A program made the translations under genes and the position numbers. This document shows, piece after piece, positions 10,480 through 21,853 of a DNA stretch of 64,000 nt. Origin of the DNA: Lytechinus variegatus. Its lineage: Eukaryota; Echinodermata; Echinoidea; Temnopleuroida; Toxopneustidae. The stretch's first letter is position 1, and every line of letters starts with the position of its first letter. The DNA lies in assembly GCF_018143015.1 (NCBI RefSeq), contig NC_054758.1, positions 1,980,501-2,044,500 on the forward strand, read 5' to 3'. Below the pieces are notes generated by a model. That model did not search any database. It was not told the origin of the DNA and saw only the letters and a list, made by a program, of their open reading frames with translations.

Positions 10480-11410
10480 CTTTTCTTACATATCATGAAA
10501 TAGCCTTAAAAATGGACATACTGAAGATTTTTGACAAAGCATAGTGATTGATTATTGGGCTGATTTGTTAGTGATTGATTATAAAAAGGTGCAATCAATT
10601 ATAGAAATCTGCCCCATGTTTTTGTTCACTTTTGTCAGACCTGTGTGATGTGGTTTAATGATGTAAATATAATTTACATTTATTTGCTTTTGATATCCTA
10701 TTTGACGCTTAATTCAACCCACCGTGAAAACTGTTTTGTATTGTACACTCACAATATATATGATATTATCTTTGTTTTATGTGTGAATGGAATCATCCAA
10801 ATATTGCTTGTAAAAATATATTTTCTTAAAGCTAGACTTTAATTCCTGTTCTTTGATGAAATTGCAGGGTTTTTTTTCTTTTTCATTAATATATTTTATA
10901 GACAGCATAATATTTTCTTTCAAAAGTCAATTTACTCTGAGCTTGCAAATGATTTTAGTTCTATTCAATGGAATTTATGTTAACATCTCTTCAATGTCGC
11001 CATCCCTATCTTCGATATCACCAGCACCATTTTCATTGCCATCATTACTTCATTACTGCAATCATAATTGTCACTATCAACATCATTATTGCTATCAACA
11101 TGATCATCAAGTGCATCAACACAGTCATCACGACAAAGAATATAGATTTTCACGAGGGTGCTTTTTTGGTGACACAACAATTGCTCCTGTAATAATTGCT
11201 CTGGTCTTGATATCACAGAGGGCATAGGGTTAAAGTTGGAATGGTATTAGATATTTTGGTTCAGAAAAATGTAAAGATAATGATAAGGGTTTATTTAGTT
11301 ATGGAGGTTGGATTTTATGTTTGGCTTAATTTGCAGATTTTCCATTGGAGAAACTGTCGTCGAAGCAATTATCAAGGAACCACTTTTTGATAAATTTGCA
11401 TGTACAGTAT
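10480..11410. other. Intergenic, no gene recognised
   Basis: AT-rich sequence with a CATCATTATTG-type imperfect microsatellite around 11020-11110. Frames here (for example 10853-11227) are low-complexity and carry no domain. Confidence 0.5.
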
Positions 11411-11414
11411 TAGT

Positions 11415-11850
11415 AGAGGCATGTGGCATTTGTGGCTCAATGGGGGCCAGCAGATTGGTCTCCAGACCAACAGAGGGCAGTGGGTTCAAATCAGGGGCCA
11501 CAAAACAGTTTTCAATTCAAAGTGGAGGGGGGGGGCTGACCATGCAAAAGATCACAACCATATGGGCATTTTTAGGTTTTTGTACATGTTTTTTTTTTTA
11601 AGTGGGGGACTGAATCCAACCCCCCCCCCCCCTCAGCTTCCGCGGCCCCTGCAAATCCCACCCTTGGTGTGATTTCCTTAAAGTAATTGATCCTCTTTGT
11701 GCTGCTATCGACCCATCTCCGAGGGAAATGGGTATTCCCAGAGCAGGAAGTAATTCCTCAAAAAGCTGAGCGCACCGGAATCGATAGCCCAGCTTAGCCG
11801 GGTAATATATCAGCGCCTTGAGCACCAAATATTATTATATGTATTATTAT
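11415..11850 (+). mobile_element. tRNA-derived SINE with a nested MITE
   Basis: The head has a tRNA-like TGGCTCAATGGGGGCC and B box GTGGGTTCAAATC. The tail is GGGTAATATATCAGCGCCTTG followed by ATTATTATA. The middle is interrupted at about 11498-11653 by an element running CAGGGGCCACAAAACAG to CTTCCGCGGCCCCTG, which also occurs at 46385-46680 inside STRAP. Confidence 0.6.
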
Positions 11851-12883
11851 TGTAATGAACCAAAGATCAAATATGAAAATTCTTCCAAAACACACTGCTA
11901 TTGCATACACATAACTGTGATGTCATTAAATGCATGTTTACATAATTCACAAAGATGTACAGCACCAACAAACCTATAACATGTTTTTTGTGTATTTGTC
12001 ATAAGATTTTCATACCAGTATTTGTTATTTTATTGTTGTTTTTGGAAGTTTTTACAACTGCCACACAGGTTATAAAGAAATGAGCAGTGTTATATATTTT
12101 TTCAACATTGGACGATTTCTTGGGTGTTTTATCTTAATTTTTCTATTAGACACATTGTGCAATTTTTTTCTCACTGATTGGACTTAATAGTAATGCAGTT
12201 GATCATTATGTAGTTAATTCATACAATTTGAATTAGATATTTGAAGCAACATACGTTGGCCAAAATTTTACAAAAAGTTGCGATTGTTCTAATCGATCAC
12301 GACTATGGACAGCCAGCATCATGGTATGTGCGACCTCTCTGCACATTTCCCCCTCATCAGCTCCTGTCATGATCGGCACAAACCAGCAAATAATATCGAC
12401 AAGGTGAAACCTGTACACTGTTTTTCAGGAAAGGATTACCGTAAAATGTTGCATATTTTGTTGCTTCTCTTGAATTTTGCTCATCTTTTGTTCGTTTTGT
12501 AGCCACTTTGGACAATTTAATTGATATATTATTCAGAATGCAATGTATGTTTTAATGTATATATATATATTAATAATTATTCACTTTGGGGAGGAATGAG
12601 TATTTCTTGCCATTTATATCTTAGCTACTTAGATACCCGTATGATTGGACAATTGCATTTAACTGTATGTTAGATGTGTTCACCACCGCTAAGGCATATG
12701 CTAAATGTAATTTACTGGTGCTTTGCGTTTTCCTTTTACTTTGATTTTTGTCTTATTTGTTATAGCAAGTGTGAAATATAGCCCATCTTGAATGCCAAAC
12801 AGGCATTTTGGGGCTTTATACGTAACAATTACCAGCTCAAACATTGTGCATAAATATATGTACTGATCTAAATGTCTTGCTGT
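11851..12883. other. Intergenic, mostly featureless
   Basis: A fragment of the TTGCGATTGATC MITE is visible at about 12268-12325. The rest shows no gene, RNA or clear repeat. Confidence 0.5.
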
Positions 12884-13474
12884 ATAGTGCGTCCCACAAA
12901 AAAGGAAAAGCTGTTTTCAGAGATAGATTTCACAATAAGCCAGTTCGTAGTTCCTTTCTGCGCATGATCAAAAGATTCTAGCATGATCAGAAGAAGGTCA
13001 TTTGTACTAAAGTGACATGGTGCTTTAAAATCTAATGAGATAAGCACCAACTTTGATGTCCTGATTATTATTCTTTTGAATTGTCGTTTTTCTTTTACAT
13101 CCACAAAAAACAACAATGCTTCCACAAACGACTGGTATTTCACAGTTTGTCAAGTACATTGTGCAACATGCGAAGATATGCATTCAAATTAGGAATGCAA
13201 CAAATACCTTCATTAAGTGTTCATTGGTGTGTTATCCTAGTCACCTGGTCTATTCAATTTCTTCATCCTGCTATGTAAGGCAAGCTTACGTAATATCTTG
13301 CTTTGAAATCTGCCTATCATGATGAAAGAAATCCATGTAGTGTTTATCTCACATCAAGCATCAAACTATAGAGAAATAATTGAATTGTATATGTAAATTA
13401 AATTTCATAATTCATTTGCCTTAAAGAAAATACATGGAAATCCTGGCTTCCTTTTTTCTGGGACGCCCTGTATA
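12884..13474. mobile_element. TIR element with mariner-like ends
   Basis: The ends are inverted: TATAGTGCGTCCCACAAAAA at the left, and CTTTTTTCTGGGACGCCCTG followed by TATA at the right. GGGCGTCCC-type ends beside TA are common in Tc1/mariner derivatives. No transposase frame survives. Family assignment is inference from the ends. Confidence 0.6.
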
Positions 13475-13997
13475 TCATCAGTTATTTGTGATACTTAATC
13501 TGTTTTCAAAGGAAATGTAAAGTATGATCTTGCTCACAAGTCAGTTGTGAAAATATTTTGTTTTTCTTGTTTGTGTGAATGTTTGTGCACTAATACTTAA
13601 CATCAGAGTAATGACAATTGATCACACTTAACATCGGTGCTGATGTGTCTCACGTTGCGCCAATAACTTTCAGGAAGGTAGATTCTTTAAAAAATTTATT
13701 CAATTTGCAACGTTTTGTGAGGTTGCAAAACATTTTTTTTCTACACTGCTGAGGTATTCGTGTATGTCTAGTACATAATGTAACATCAAAAAGATGTCAA
13801 TGAATTGCAATTATTGGTGTTTGTTTTCTCATTTTACACTGACGATTTTAGAAGAGATATATTTTAAGATCATTATCAAATTGGCAACAGTTAGTGAGGT
13901 AATGATAATAAAGATGATGCTGTATATTGGTCACGTACACATTTAGGTGTATGATATTACCAGGGACACTCCCTTTGAATAGTTAGATGCAAGAGCA
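13475..13997. other. Intergenic, nothing recognised
   Basis: AT-rich, no open frame of interest and no repeat matched to other parts of the window. Confidence 0.5.
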
Positions 13998-14268
13998 AGG
14001 CTTTGTCTTAGAAAGAGTTGCGATTGATCCAATCAACCACAACTATGGATGGCCAGCAACATCATCATCTAAAATTCAGTGTTTTCAAGTATTTTACAGA
14101 TATGATGTATATTCATACATTTTGTAATTCTCTTGGAGATTCAGTGTGACTCTGTTTGTTTAAAATGAGATTGAGCTAATTTCCTGTAGAAGAAAGTTAC
14201 GGTGTGGGTGGATTTCCATACAGTTGAGATTAATTGGATCAATCATAACTCTGTGTAAGACAGGGCCC
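13998..14268. mobile_element. MITE, family TTACAAAGAGTTGCGATTGATC
   Basis: Left end GAAAGAGTTGCGATTGATCC and right end GGATCAATCATAACTCTGTG then AAGACAGGGCCC. The interior has GGCCAGCAACATCATCATC, as in the other copies. Confidence 0.8.
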
Positions 14269-14334
14269 TTTATACCTCCAAAGTCTGCTTGTAATGTTTC
14301 TATGTGCTGGCACGTCATATTGGCAATGTCTTAT

Positions 14335-14552
14335 GGGGTGTTGCAAGATACTTGCCATTAATCACAAGTCTATTTTTGGTCCCTAAATCAATCATATGTC
14401 TTGCAGATAATTGCAAATTAGTGATTGATTGCTAATCTGCTCCTTGGAACAAGAAGTGTAATCCAATTTGCTACAGCGAACATTGATCTATCAGTTGTAA
14501 AATTGCAACAGAATATTTGCAATTGATCGCAAATATTTTCTTGCAACACCCC
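14335..14552. mobile_element. Hairpin MITE, family GGGGTGTTGCAAG
   Basis: Second copy of the 8751-8971 element, about 90% alike by eye, sharing TCTATTTTTGGTCCCTAAAT and CTGCTCCTTGGAACAAGAAG (with substitutions) and the same inverted ends. Confidence 0.82.
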
Positions 14553-14965
14553 TTGGTGTCATAGATCTCTTAGGTGCTTTTCACAGGCAATCTGGTATTT
14601 TGTGAAATGCACAAATGTCTAGAAATGGCATACTGTAATCCAGTAATTTGCAATTATATGTCCTTCGTTAACAGTTTGGCAAACTTCGAGGTGTTTCATA
14701 AGTGTCAACATGTTTTTATTTCATTTGCAGTACAAAGCAAAATTCTGAAGTTTTTTGTGGTCCTTTTGGCATCTAGTCTTTACTCTAGACATGGTTTGGT
14801 TAAAGTGACAAATATTAGTCTGTGTTTGCAGACTATTTTCTCACCTTCCCCATGAATTGTGAGGATTGGTTATAACAAGCTACTTGGGGGATTCCTGAGG
14901 AGGAAGACATGGTTTTACAGTGAGAACCTTTGCTTTCATCCTTTAGGGCCTGTTGTAGACTGAAT

Positions 14966-15340
14966 GGCCCAAATTCACAGAGGCATGGGCGGAAATCCCA
15001 GGGGGGACAGGGGGAAGGGTTCCCCCCCCCTACTCAAAATAGTAGGGGGGGGGGCACAATATCAAATGTCCTCCCTACTATTTGCGGTCTTATATGACTG
15101 TTAGAAATACATCATTCAAAATCGAAATAAAACATGTTATTTAGGTCGAAATGAGCTTAAATTTGGGGTGATAACTTTTTTTTTGGGGGGGGGGCTTGTC
15201 AAATTTTCCAGCCCTTGTCCCCCCCCCCCCCCCCTACTTTTTGGGAGAGATTTCCGCCCATGCACAGAGGTGGTTTTGAAATCTATCAGTTGAACCCATG
15301 ATGGTTTATACAGATTTTATGTATCAATTATGCTTAGTTT
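14966..15340. mobile_element. Copy of the GGCCCGAATTCACAAAGG MITE, split by another element
   Basis: GGCCCAAATTCACAGAGG at the left continues, after a 279-bp insertion, as GTGGTTTTGAAATCTATC and GATGGTTTATACAGA, matching the left arm of 9359-9649. The right arm is missing or very degraded. Confidence 0.65.
14984..15262. mobile_element. hAT-like MITE with 8-bp target duplication, CATGGGCGGAAATC family
   Basis: Ends are CATGGGCGGAAATC and GATTTCCGCCCATG. Perfect 8-bp repeats CACAGAGG flank it (14976-14983 and 15263-15270). The interior is dominated by G and C homopolymers. An 8-bp duplication fits the hAT superfamily, by inference. Relatives: 18540-19250 and probably 25439-25804. Confidence 0.85.
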
Positions 15341-15344
15341 ACAG

Positions 15345-15896
15345 GGTATCTCAACAAAATAAAGTTTAAAGTTGTGGTTAAAGTATGGATAGCCAATTGT
15401 TACATAAATCACTGATAATAGAGATATCATACTTCAGCTCATTTGGCTCTCAAGTCATTCATAATTGTCTAGGAAGTATAACTAGATGATTGTCTTCATC
15501 ATCAATGAATCAGGAAAGAGCAAAGTAAACATAAGAAACATATATGTTTCATAGAACTTAATAAAAATTTTTTTATACTTTTGGCTTCCCATACTTAAAC
15601 CACAACTTTAATCCCGACTTCAGAATACGTGCCATGATTTCTATAGAGGGCTCAGTCTCCATCAGACCAGCATGACACTTGAATCCATCGCAAACCTTCT
15701 ACATGCATTCCTGTGAAAATACACCCATATGAGAATTGCTTGAAAAGTACTGGATGAGACTGTTCAAATTGATTGTATCTGTATATCAGGATCTGCTTTT
15801 TTAATGTAAAATGCATTATATAGTCGTTTGAATATATTGCTTGATTATTAATCTATGATACGAGCTTTGTCCTTTTCTTTGTGTACTATATGACCA
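15345..15896. other. Intergenic; possible decayed TIR element
   Basis: ACAGGGTATCTCAACAAAAT (from 15341) and a loosely matching TTAAACCACAACTTT region near 15595 suggest an old inverted-repeat element around AAAGTTGTGGTTAAAGTATG. It is too decayed to bound. Confidence 0.35.
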
Positions 15897-16472
15897 GGGG
15901 GTGCTTCACAAAGATTTTAGTGTGATTTAGGGTGTGTTCAATGTCGAGGGTTTTTTTTTTCAAATTTAAATAGCAACATTAATCATGATTGAAAAGTCAG
16001 TCACAAAACACAAACACGACCAGGGATGCATTGTCCAATGTCGAAAATATGAAGCTGTTATAAACGGGTAATTCCTGTAAAATACTCAACCTTTCAGTAC
16101 ATCCGACCCCCATTTCTCTCAAGTGTTTTACTTCACTTCCTAAACTGACCAAGTCATGGTCCTTTGAAAGTATTACAGACTGTTGAAAGAACCAGAAATC
16201 AGGGATAAAAAAAATCATGAAAGTCCCACATATATGGGGTCGGATGTGCATATTGTATGGAATTATCTTTTTCGATGTTTAAATTTTCCTCCAAATCGCG
16301 ATTTGAAAGACGTTTACTCTTACGAGCGGGAATGGGGGACACAGAACTCTCCGTTTGTATCTCATACCAGTGCGTTTTGTAATCCTGTTTTTAATCATGA
16401 TTCATGTTGCTGTTTAAATTTTGAAAATCGACTGTAAGTCACTCTAAAATCTTTATGAACCCCCCCCCCCCC
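15897..16472. mobile_element. TIR element, GGTGCTTCACAAAGATTTTA ends
   Basis: Left GGTGCTTCACAAAGATTTTA pairs with right TAAAATCTTTATGAACCCCC. It holds the words ATCATGATTCATGTTGC and AAAGACGTTTACTCTTACGA, whose relatives recur at 17183-17290 and 50385-50950. Confidence 0.6.
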
Positions 16473-16518
16473 TTGATGCAAGGCAATTCTATTGAAGACA
16501 TTAGAAAGATTCATTTAA

Positions 16519-17013
16519 AGGGGAAGTTCACCCTGAAGAAAACTTTGTTGTAAAATTAGCAGAAAAAATAGTAAAAACTATTGGTGACGGTTTGAGGAAA
16601 ATCCGTTAAAGAGTATGAAATTAGAGTTCTAAGTTTTGGATTTGTGACGTCATAAACGAGCAGTTGCCCCATGTGTTATGTAATATAAAATGCATGAATA
16701 TCAAATTGTGTATGGTTCCTGATGATTTCATTTTGTTTTCTGTTTATGATCGGGTGTGAAATGATTTGTCTAATATTGATATACAAAAGGTACAGTGAAA
16801 ACCCTTTTAAATTTTCTGAGAAAATGACATTTCATTGATTTTTTACCTTTCGCTATGTAGGAATGCTGCTCGCATATGACGTCACAAATCAAATAATTGA
16901 CATTCTAATAACTTTTTAATTATTTGATGAATTTTTCTCAAACCTTCGGCAATATTTTTATTATTTTTTCTGCTATTTTTACAATAAACTTTTTGTCAGG
17001 GTGAACTTCCCCT
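16519..17013. mobile_element. TTAA-target MITE, AGGGGAAGTTCACCCTGA ends
   Basis: Ends AGGGGAAGTTCACCCTGA and CAGGGTGAACTTCCCCT, both flanked by TTAA (16515-16518 and 17014-17017). The unoccupied site TTCATTTAAGTAGAAAC is in the sister duplicate at about 17340-17356. Both arms carry GACGTCA. TTAA targets suggest piggyBac-type mobilisation (inference). Fragments of the family are at about 56750-56880 and 59935-60062. Confidence 0.92.
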
Positions 17014-17428
17014 TTAAGTAGAAACTGAACATTGCCATTCAAATTTGCAAAACAAATTAGTAACTCACTGGTTTCCCAACAATTTTATTCAGTGTATAAA
17101 ATCAAATACAATTGAATGAAATGATATGCATGTTACTTTTCATCAATCAATATAATGGATAAACAAATAATGTAATTCAGATGTTTTGTAACCATGTTTT
17201 CAATCATGATTCATGTTGCCGTTTAAATTTTGAAACCGACTTTAAGTCACTCTTAAATCTTCATGAAAAAATACCCCCCCCCCCCCACCCTTTGATGGAA
17301 GGCAATTCTGTTGAAGACATTGATATTCACATTAGAAAGATTCATTTAAGTAGAAACTGAACAATGCCATTCAAATTTGCAAAATAAATTGCTATCTTGC
17401 TGGTCTCCCAGTGTATAAAATCATATAC

Positions 17429-17660
17429 ACAGTAAAAACGCTGTTTAACATTTTTATACAATGCTGTTTACTAGATGAACCTTACAGTAATTGTTTAAAC
17501 AGTTTAAACAAGTGTTTAAAATCTTAAACAACAAAGTTTGATTTTCAATATCTAATCTTCAATAAATTAAACATGATTGTTTAAAATGTTAAACAACTAC
17601 TATAAGGTAATTCATATAGTAAACAACGTTGTAAACATTCTTTAACAGCGTTTTTACTGT
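17429..17660. mobile_element. TIR MITE, ACAGTAAAAACGCTGTT ends
   Basis: Left ACAGTAAAAACGCTGTTTAA pairs with right TTAACAGCGTTTTTACTGT. The interior repeats TTTAAACA words. The empty site is in the first copy of the local duplication near GTGTATAAAATCAAATACAA (about 17093-17112). Confidence 0.85.
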
Positions 17661-18230
17661 GTACAAGTTTTATTCATTTTCATTGAATGAAATAATATGT
17701 AGATCAATCAAATACTAGTAATGGACAAACAAAATAATGTAATTCAGATGCGTTTTGAATTTGCAAGATTATATCACAAAATAATAGTTGAAAAATGTAA
17801 TGTAGCCTATATCATAATGATCAAAATTTGAAAGAGATTGAATAAAATTGAACAGAAGTGACTTTATTGGGCAATACAAAGCTTTCATAAGATAAGGTAT
17901 TTCACAACAACATGATTAAATGCCAAGTGAGATAGGCTGTATGCAATAATAATTATATTCAATTTTCAGTTTGGCAAAACCTTGCTGATTCCTATTCTTA
18001 GAGATAAAAAGGGAATACCCACCCCCCCCCCCCCCAACAGGAATTAACTAATTCTATTCAGTAAAGGGGAGAGTGGGGTAAATAATGCCACCTTTTTTTA
18101 TAATTCTAATTATATCATTTTAATGTTAAGTAGCAGAAACATGATTATATGTCTATTACAAGATCCGGAGGAGACCAGTATTATCCATCAGAAATGTTAG
18201 AAATAATCAGCCTAATTTGCATATTACACT

Positions 18231-18440
18231 CTAAAAACCAGTAAAAATTATCCCTATGTTGGGTAGAATATTGGAACATGCGTTTGCCGGGAATTTTCCT
18301 CCCTTTTTGGCAAAACGCATGAAGGGTAAATTTTAATGCAACATTGCGTAAAATTTACATATTAATTGGTATCGTTTTGCCCAACCAACATGCATGTTCC
18401 ATTTTACCCAATATTGGGTAAAAAAAAAATAGTGTAATGA
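18231..18440. mobile_element. Nested hairpin MITE, ATTACACTCTAAAAA ends
   Basis: ATTACACTCTAAAAAC at the left and TTTTTTTATAGTGTAAT at the right. The interior has GGAACATGCGTTTGCC facing CAACATGCATGTTCC, and TTGGGTA words on both sides. Confidence 0.6.
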
Positions 18441-18539
18441 GCCACAAATATTATTGTCGGGTGGCCTTATTTGCCCCACCAAAATACGGCAAATGAGGCC
18501 GCATTATCAAAACCCATTTTCTGTTACAAGGTTGGAAAT

Positions 18540-19250
18540 CTCTCCCAAAAGGTAGGGGGGACAAGGGGCTGGAAAATTTGACAAGCAAAAAAAGGGTTAT
18601 CAACCCAAATTTAAGGTCATTTCGACGAAAATAAATTTGACAAGCAAAAAAAAGTTATCCCAAAAGTAAGGTCATCTCGTCCTAAAATACATGTTTTATT
18701 TCGATTTTGAATGATGCAGTACACACAGAGAAATGTTTACAGAAAAAATGTAAAAAGTGATGTAAAATAGGAACTCCATAACTTCTGTGTAATTTTTACC
18801 TAACAGTAAATTTCACAAATATATGTAAATCATTATGTAAACTACAAAACCCAATTTATTGTGTAAATATTACCTAATTAAAATGTTTTACAGAAATTAT
18901 GTAAAAAGTGATGTTAAATAGGAACTCCATAACTTTTATGTAATTTTTACCTAAAAGTAAATTCCACAAATATTATGTAAATCATGATGTAAACTACAAA
19001 ACCAAATTTATTGTGTAAATATTACCTAACTTGAATGTTTGACAGAAATTATGTAAAAAGTGGTGTTAAATAGGAACTTCATAACTTTAATGTAATATTA
19101 CCTAAAAGCAAATTTCACAAATATTATGTAAATCAATATGTAAACTACAAAACCCAATTTATTGTGTAGGGGGACATTTGATATTGTGTCCCCCTACTAT
19201 TTTGAGTAGGGGGGACATGTCCCCCTGGGATTTTCACCCATTTTCTGTTG
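18540..19250. mobile_element. hAT-like MITE of the 14984 family carrying a tandem array
   Basis: Reverse-oriented relative of 14984-15262: GGAAATCTCTCCCAAAAGG and GGGGACAAGGGGCTGGAAAA at the left, GATATTGTGTCCCCCTACTA and GGGGGACATGTCCCCC at the right. Its interior has been displaced by the array at 18731-19167. Confidence 0.65.
18731..19167. repeat. Three tandem units of about 150 bp, TGTAAA-rich
   Basis: Units start at about 18731, 18881 and 19033 with AATGTTT(T)ACAGAAA. Each contains GTAAAAAGTGATGT, GGAACTCCATAACTT and AAACTACAAAACC(C)AATTTA. The array sits inside the MITE at 18540-19250. Confidence 0.85.
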
Positions 19251-19642
19251 GTGTATTCAAAGTAAAAAAATAGGTTTGTTTGATACAATCATTCAACATT
19301 TGCTAGTAGCAATCATATTGTTAACATTAATTTATTAACTGCTCATTAATATGCAAATTAGGCTGATTATTTCTAACATTTCTAATGGATAATGTCGGAC
19401 TTACTATAGATTTGTAATAGACGTCTAATCATCGCTAGAGGGTATTCATTTGTCTCGCAATCTACTATGGTCAACAAGGAAATTCGTGATCACTCTCGCA
19501 AAAAGTGTTCACTGGCTTTCTAGGAAATTCGTGATCACTCTCGCAAAAAGTGTTCACTAGCTTACAAGTTCACGAGCTTTCGAGTGCCGCTGCAACTCTT
19601 TATCAAGTGACTCACTTGACTTATTTACCCCATTCTTCCCTG

Positions 19643-19785
19643 TAGGCCTTGTTGAATGGACCATTTCATCATTCACCTATGTCCATTTTGTCAATTACAA
19701 TTAATGAATATTTATGAGTGCAATGGACAGAATGGACAGAGGTGAATGATGAAATGGTCCATTCAACAAGGCCTGTAAATGAGAG
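19643..19785. mobile_element. Near-perfect hairpin MITE, AGGCCTTGTTGAATGGACC
   Basis: Left AGGCCTTGTTGAATGGACCA pairs with right TGGTCCATTCAACAAGGCC. ATTCACCTATGTCCATTTTG pairs with GACAGAGGTGAATG. The loop is short. It is so palindromic that a frame appears across it, which is an artefact. Confidence 0.85.
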
Positions 19786-20099
19786 TGGGGTAAATAAATC
19801 AAAATCTAGTTTCTCCATCAAAGACCCCGAGTTACAATATTACAATAAAATTTCAAATACTACTATTCAACATATTAAATTTTTCAATATAGGCCTATAC
19901 ATTAATATATCAGTTTAAAATATATACGATGATAATAACAATATTTCTTTCTGCATTATATACAAGCCAGGTATATTTTCTTTCAAATAAATAAATTTCA
20001 AGTAGCAAAACTTTTTAGATATGTGTACTACTGCATATTATATTGATTTTTTCTCGCTTCATCCTGCAAAATTCACTATAACCAAACATGCGCAGGCTT

Positions 20100-20796
20100 C
20101 TTATTAAAGCTACATGTTTTCAAGGGTAAACGATAGATTTGCAGCAATTAGCGGTTCTCATACTTCTTTGGGGGGGGCGTGAAACCCCACAACCAGTGTA
20201 TGAAAGTCTGGGGTTCGATCGATCCTAGCTCGGCCCGCCACCCGTGATCATATGCATTTAATCGACAAACCTGTTCGAATAAATGGAAATGTTACACACA
20301 CTGCTGACTAAGGGTTCATATTTGCTTTGAAAAAAAAGTATCATCATTCTGATTATACTGCATAGCCATTCCTTTTCTGTATTTTTACTCATATCTGGTG
20401 GAAAATATCATATATGTATTTTAAGTGAAAAAAATGAATGATGCTGCCTATCGTGAATGACAAACACATGCAGCAAGGCCCCCCCCCCCCCTTCTCGGTA
20501 AATGTTTCAGCACCCCTGTTTCCAAGGGCCATTGCATAGTATTGCGCCTATCATTGTTTAGAACATGCTAAAAGCATCAAACCTGGCACAATCGTTCTTT
20601 ACCCTGATCATTTTAGTGATCATGCCAAAATTGCTAACACTTCCTAAATAACTGTTGCTTGTAGGTAACAAAATGACCATAAAAAAATAAGAGAGCTAAT
20701 ACCCAAGAAACCCCCGACTGCATTGCTGCCATCCTAAACCAACTCAAATTATTAACATTCTTCCAGGATATTCCCCCTAAAATGGCCCTAAGCCCC
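20100..20796. other. Unmatched stretch inside duplication copy A
   Basis: Contains C and G homopolymers (20170, 20480, 20790) and a GGTTCGATC word near 20213 that could be a SINE fragment. No gene seen. Confidence 0.4.
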
Positions 20797-21342
20797 CCCC
20801 CCCCCCCCGGGGGGGCACTTCCATTCACGAGTGGATACCATGCGCGACAACGGGTCTCGAAAAGCACCCTAAACACGTAATTTCCATATTATGAAAATGC
20901 ACCCCTTAGCAAGTATTGGCGTGTGAAATCCTACCTTTAACAAGTATGGGAAAAAATACGATACTCTTGGCAAGTACTCCCTGAAGTGAACCCCTAAACA
21001 AGTACAGGAATGTTCGGTCGTCGGCTTTTACCTTATTTGGTTTAGTACGTCCCCATGCATATTCTACACCTCGCGCAAATCGGACTCTAAACACGAAGTG
21101 TTGGGGCAAAATGGACATCCTTTATAAAACATTTTAATTTTGTTTTATCATTCCCACAAATTCGACCCTAAACACGTAATTTTCCTAACGAAATAGACAC
21201 CCTTTTCCCCTCATTTTTGTGTTTTTGACACCTTTATCACGTTATACGTACGTAACGTGCCCTATCGTGAAAAGGACATCCCTTTTACGTTGTTTTTGGT
21301 CGCGCGCATGGTATACACTCGTAAATGTAAGTGGCCCCCGGG
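20797..21342. mobile_element. TIR element with ACACGTAATTT words, copy 1
   Basis: Inverted ends: GGGGGCACTTCCATTCACGA then GTGGATACCATGCGCGAC at the left, GTCGCGCGCATGGTATACAC at the right, ending GTGGCCCCCGGG. The interior repeats CTAAACACGTAATTT and AAACACGAAGTG-like words. Other copies: 40181-40698 and 58791-59335. Confidence 0.85.
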
Positions 21343-21853
21343 CCCTTAACCCAGGGAACTGCGTAGCGGGCGTGAGCCCAGGACCTTACGTGTAATTTGG
21401 CATACTCACCTGACAAGCGTGAAGTATGGTCAAAATAATTCTCCGAATAAATAGTTCAAACAGAAATCAAGCACTTACCACGATTATATGGATGAAGGTC
21501 TAACGAGTGGCAGTTTCCTGACATCTGGGCACAAAATGCATATGGAACCTCTAAAAACAGAAAAGTTCTCTCCTTCTACCCCCGTCTCGATCGGCCATTT
21601 TTGTTATGAATCGTAACAAAATGGCCGATCGAGACTGGGGTAGGAGAGAACTTTTCGTTTTTTTGAAGTTCCCAGTTTGTGCCCAGATGTCAAGAAACTG
21701 CCACTCGTTAGACCTTCATCCATATAATCGTGGTAAGTGCTTGATTTCTGTTTTAACTATCTATTCGGGGAATTATATTTTGACCATACTTCACGCTTGT
21801 CAGGTGAGTATGCCTTACACGTAAGGTCCTGGGCTCCCTGGGTTACCGGGCCC
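21340..21853. repeat. 510-bp near-perfect palindrome
   Basis: The arms, centred near 21609, are over 90% alike by eye, from GGGCCC...CCCAGGGAAC at the left to CCCTGGG...CGGGCCC at the right, with a loop of only a few bases (GTTATGAATCGTAAC). Each arm holds CACTCGTTAGACCTTCATCC, GGTAAGTGC and CAGGTGAGTATG, which look like splice donors. It abuts the element at 20797-21342 and lies on the 3' side of deaminase copy 1. Confidence 0.9.

Larger units (their letters stand above)
16374..17760. repeat. Tandem duplication, two copies, each with its own MITE insertion
   Basis: Copy 1 (16374-17182) and copy 2 (17183 to about 17760) share TTTTGTAA, AATCATGATTCATGTTGC, GAAGGCAATTCT-like, TTGAAGACATT, GAAACTGAACA, GTGTATAAAATCA and AATGTAATTCAGATG in the same order. 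Copy 1 is broken by the element at 16519-17013 and copy 2 by the one at 17429-17660. Each copy preserves the other's empty site. Confidence 0.85.
18062..19643. mobile_element. Composite TIR element, GGGGAGAGTGGGGTAAATA ends
   Basis: Left AAAGGGGAGAGTGGGGTAAA pairs with right TTTACCCCATTCTTCCCTG. CATCAGAAATGTTAGAAATA (left) pairs with TATTTCTAACATTTCTAATG (right). The loop has been invaded by at least two other elements (18231-18440 and 18540-19250). Confidence 0.7.

Noticed and set aside
21606-21824. 72-codon frame in the 21340-21853 palindrome
   Set aside because: The mirrored arm lacks an equivalent frame, and the block is a foldback; no conserved protein feature.
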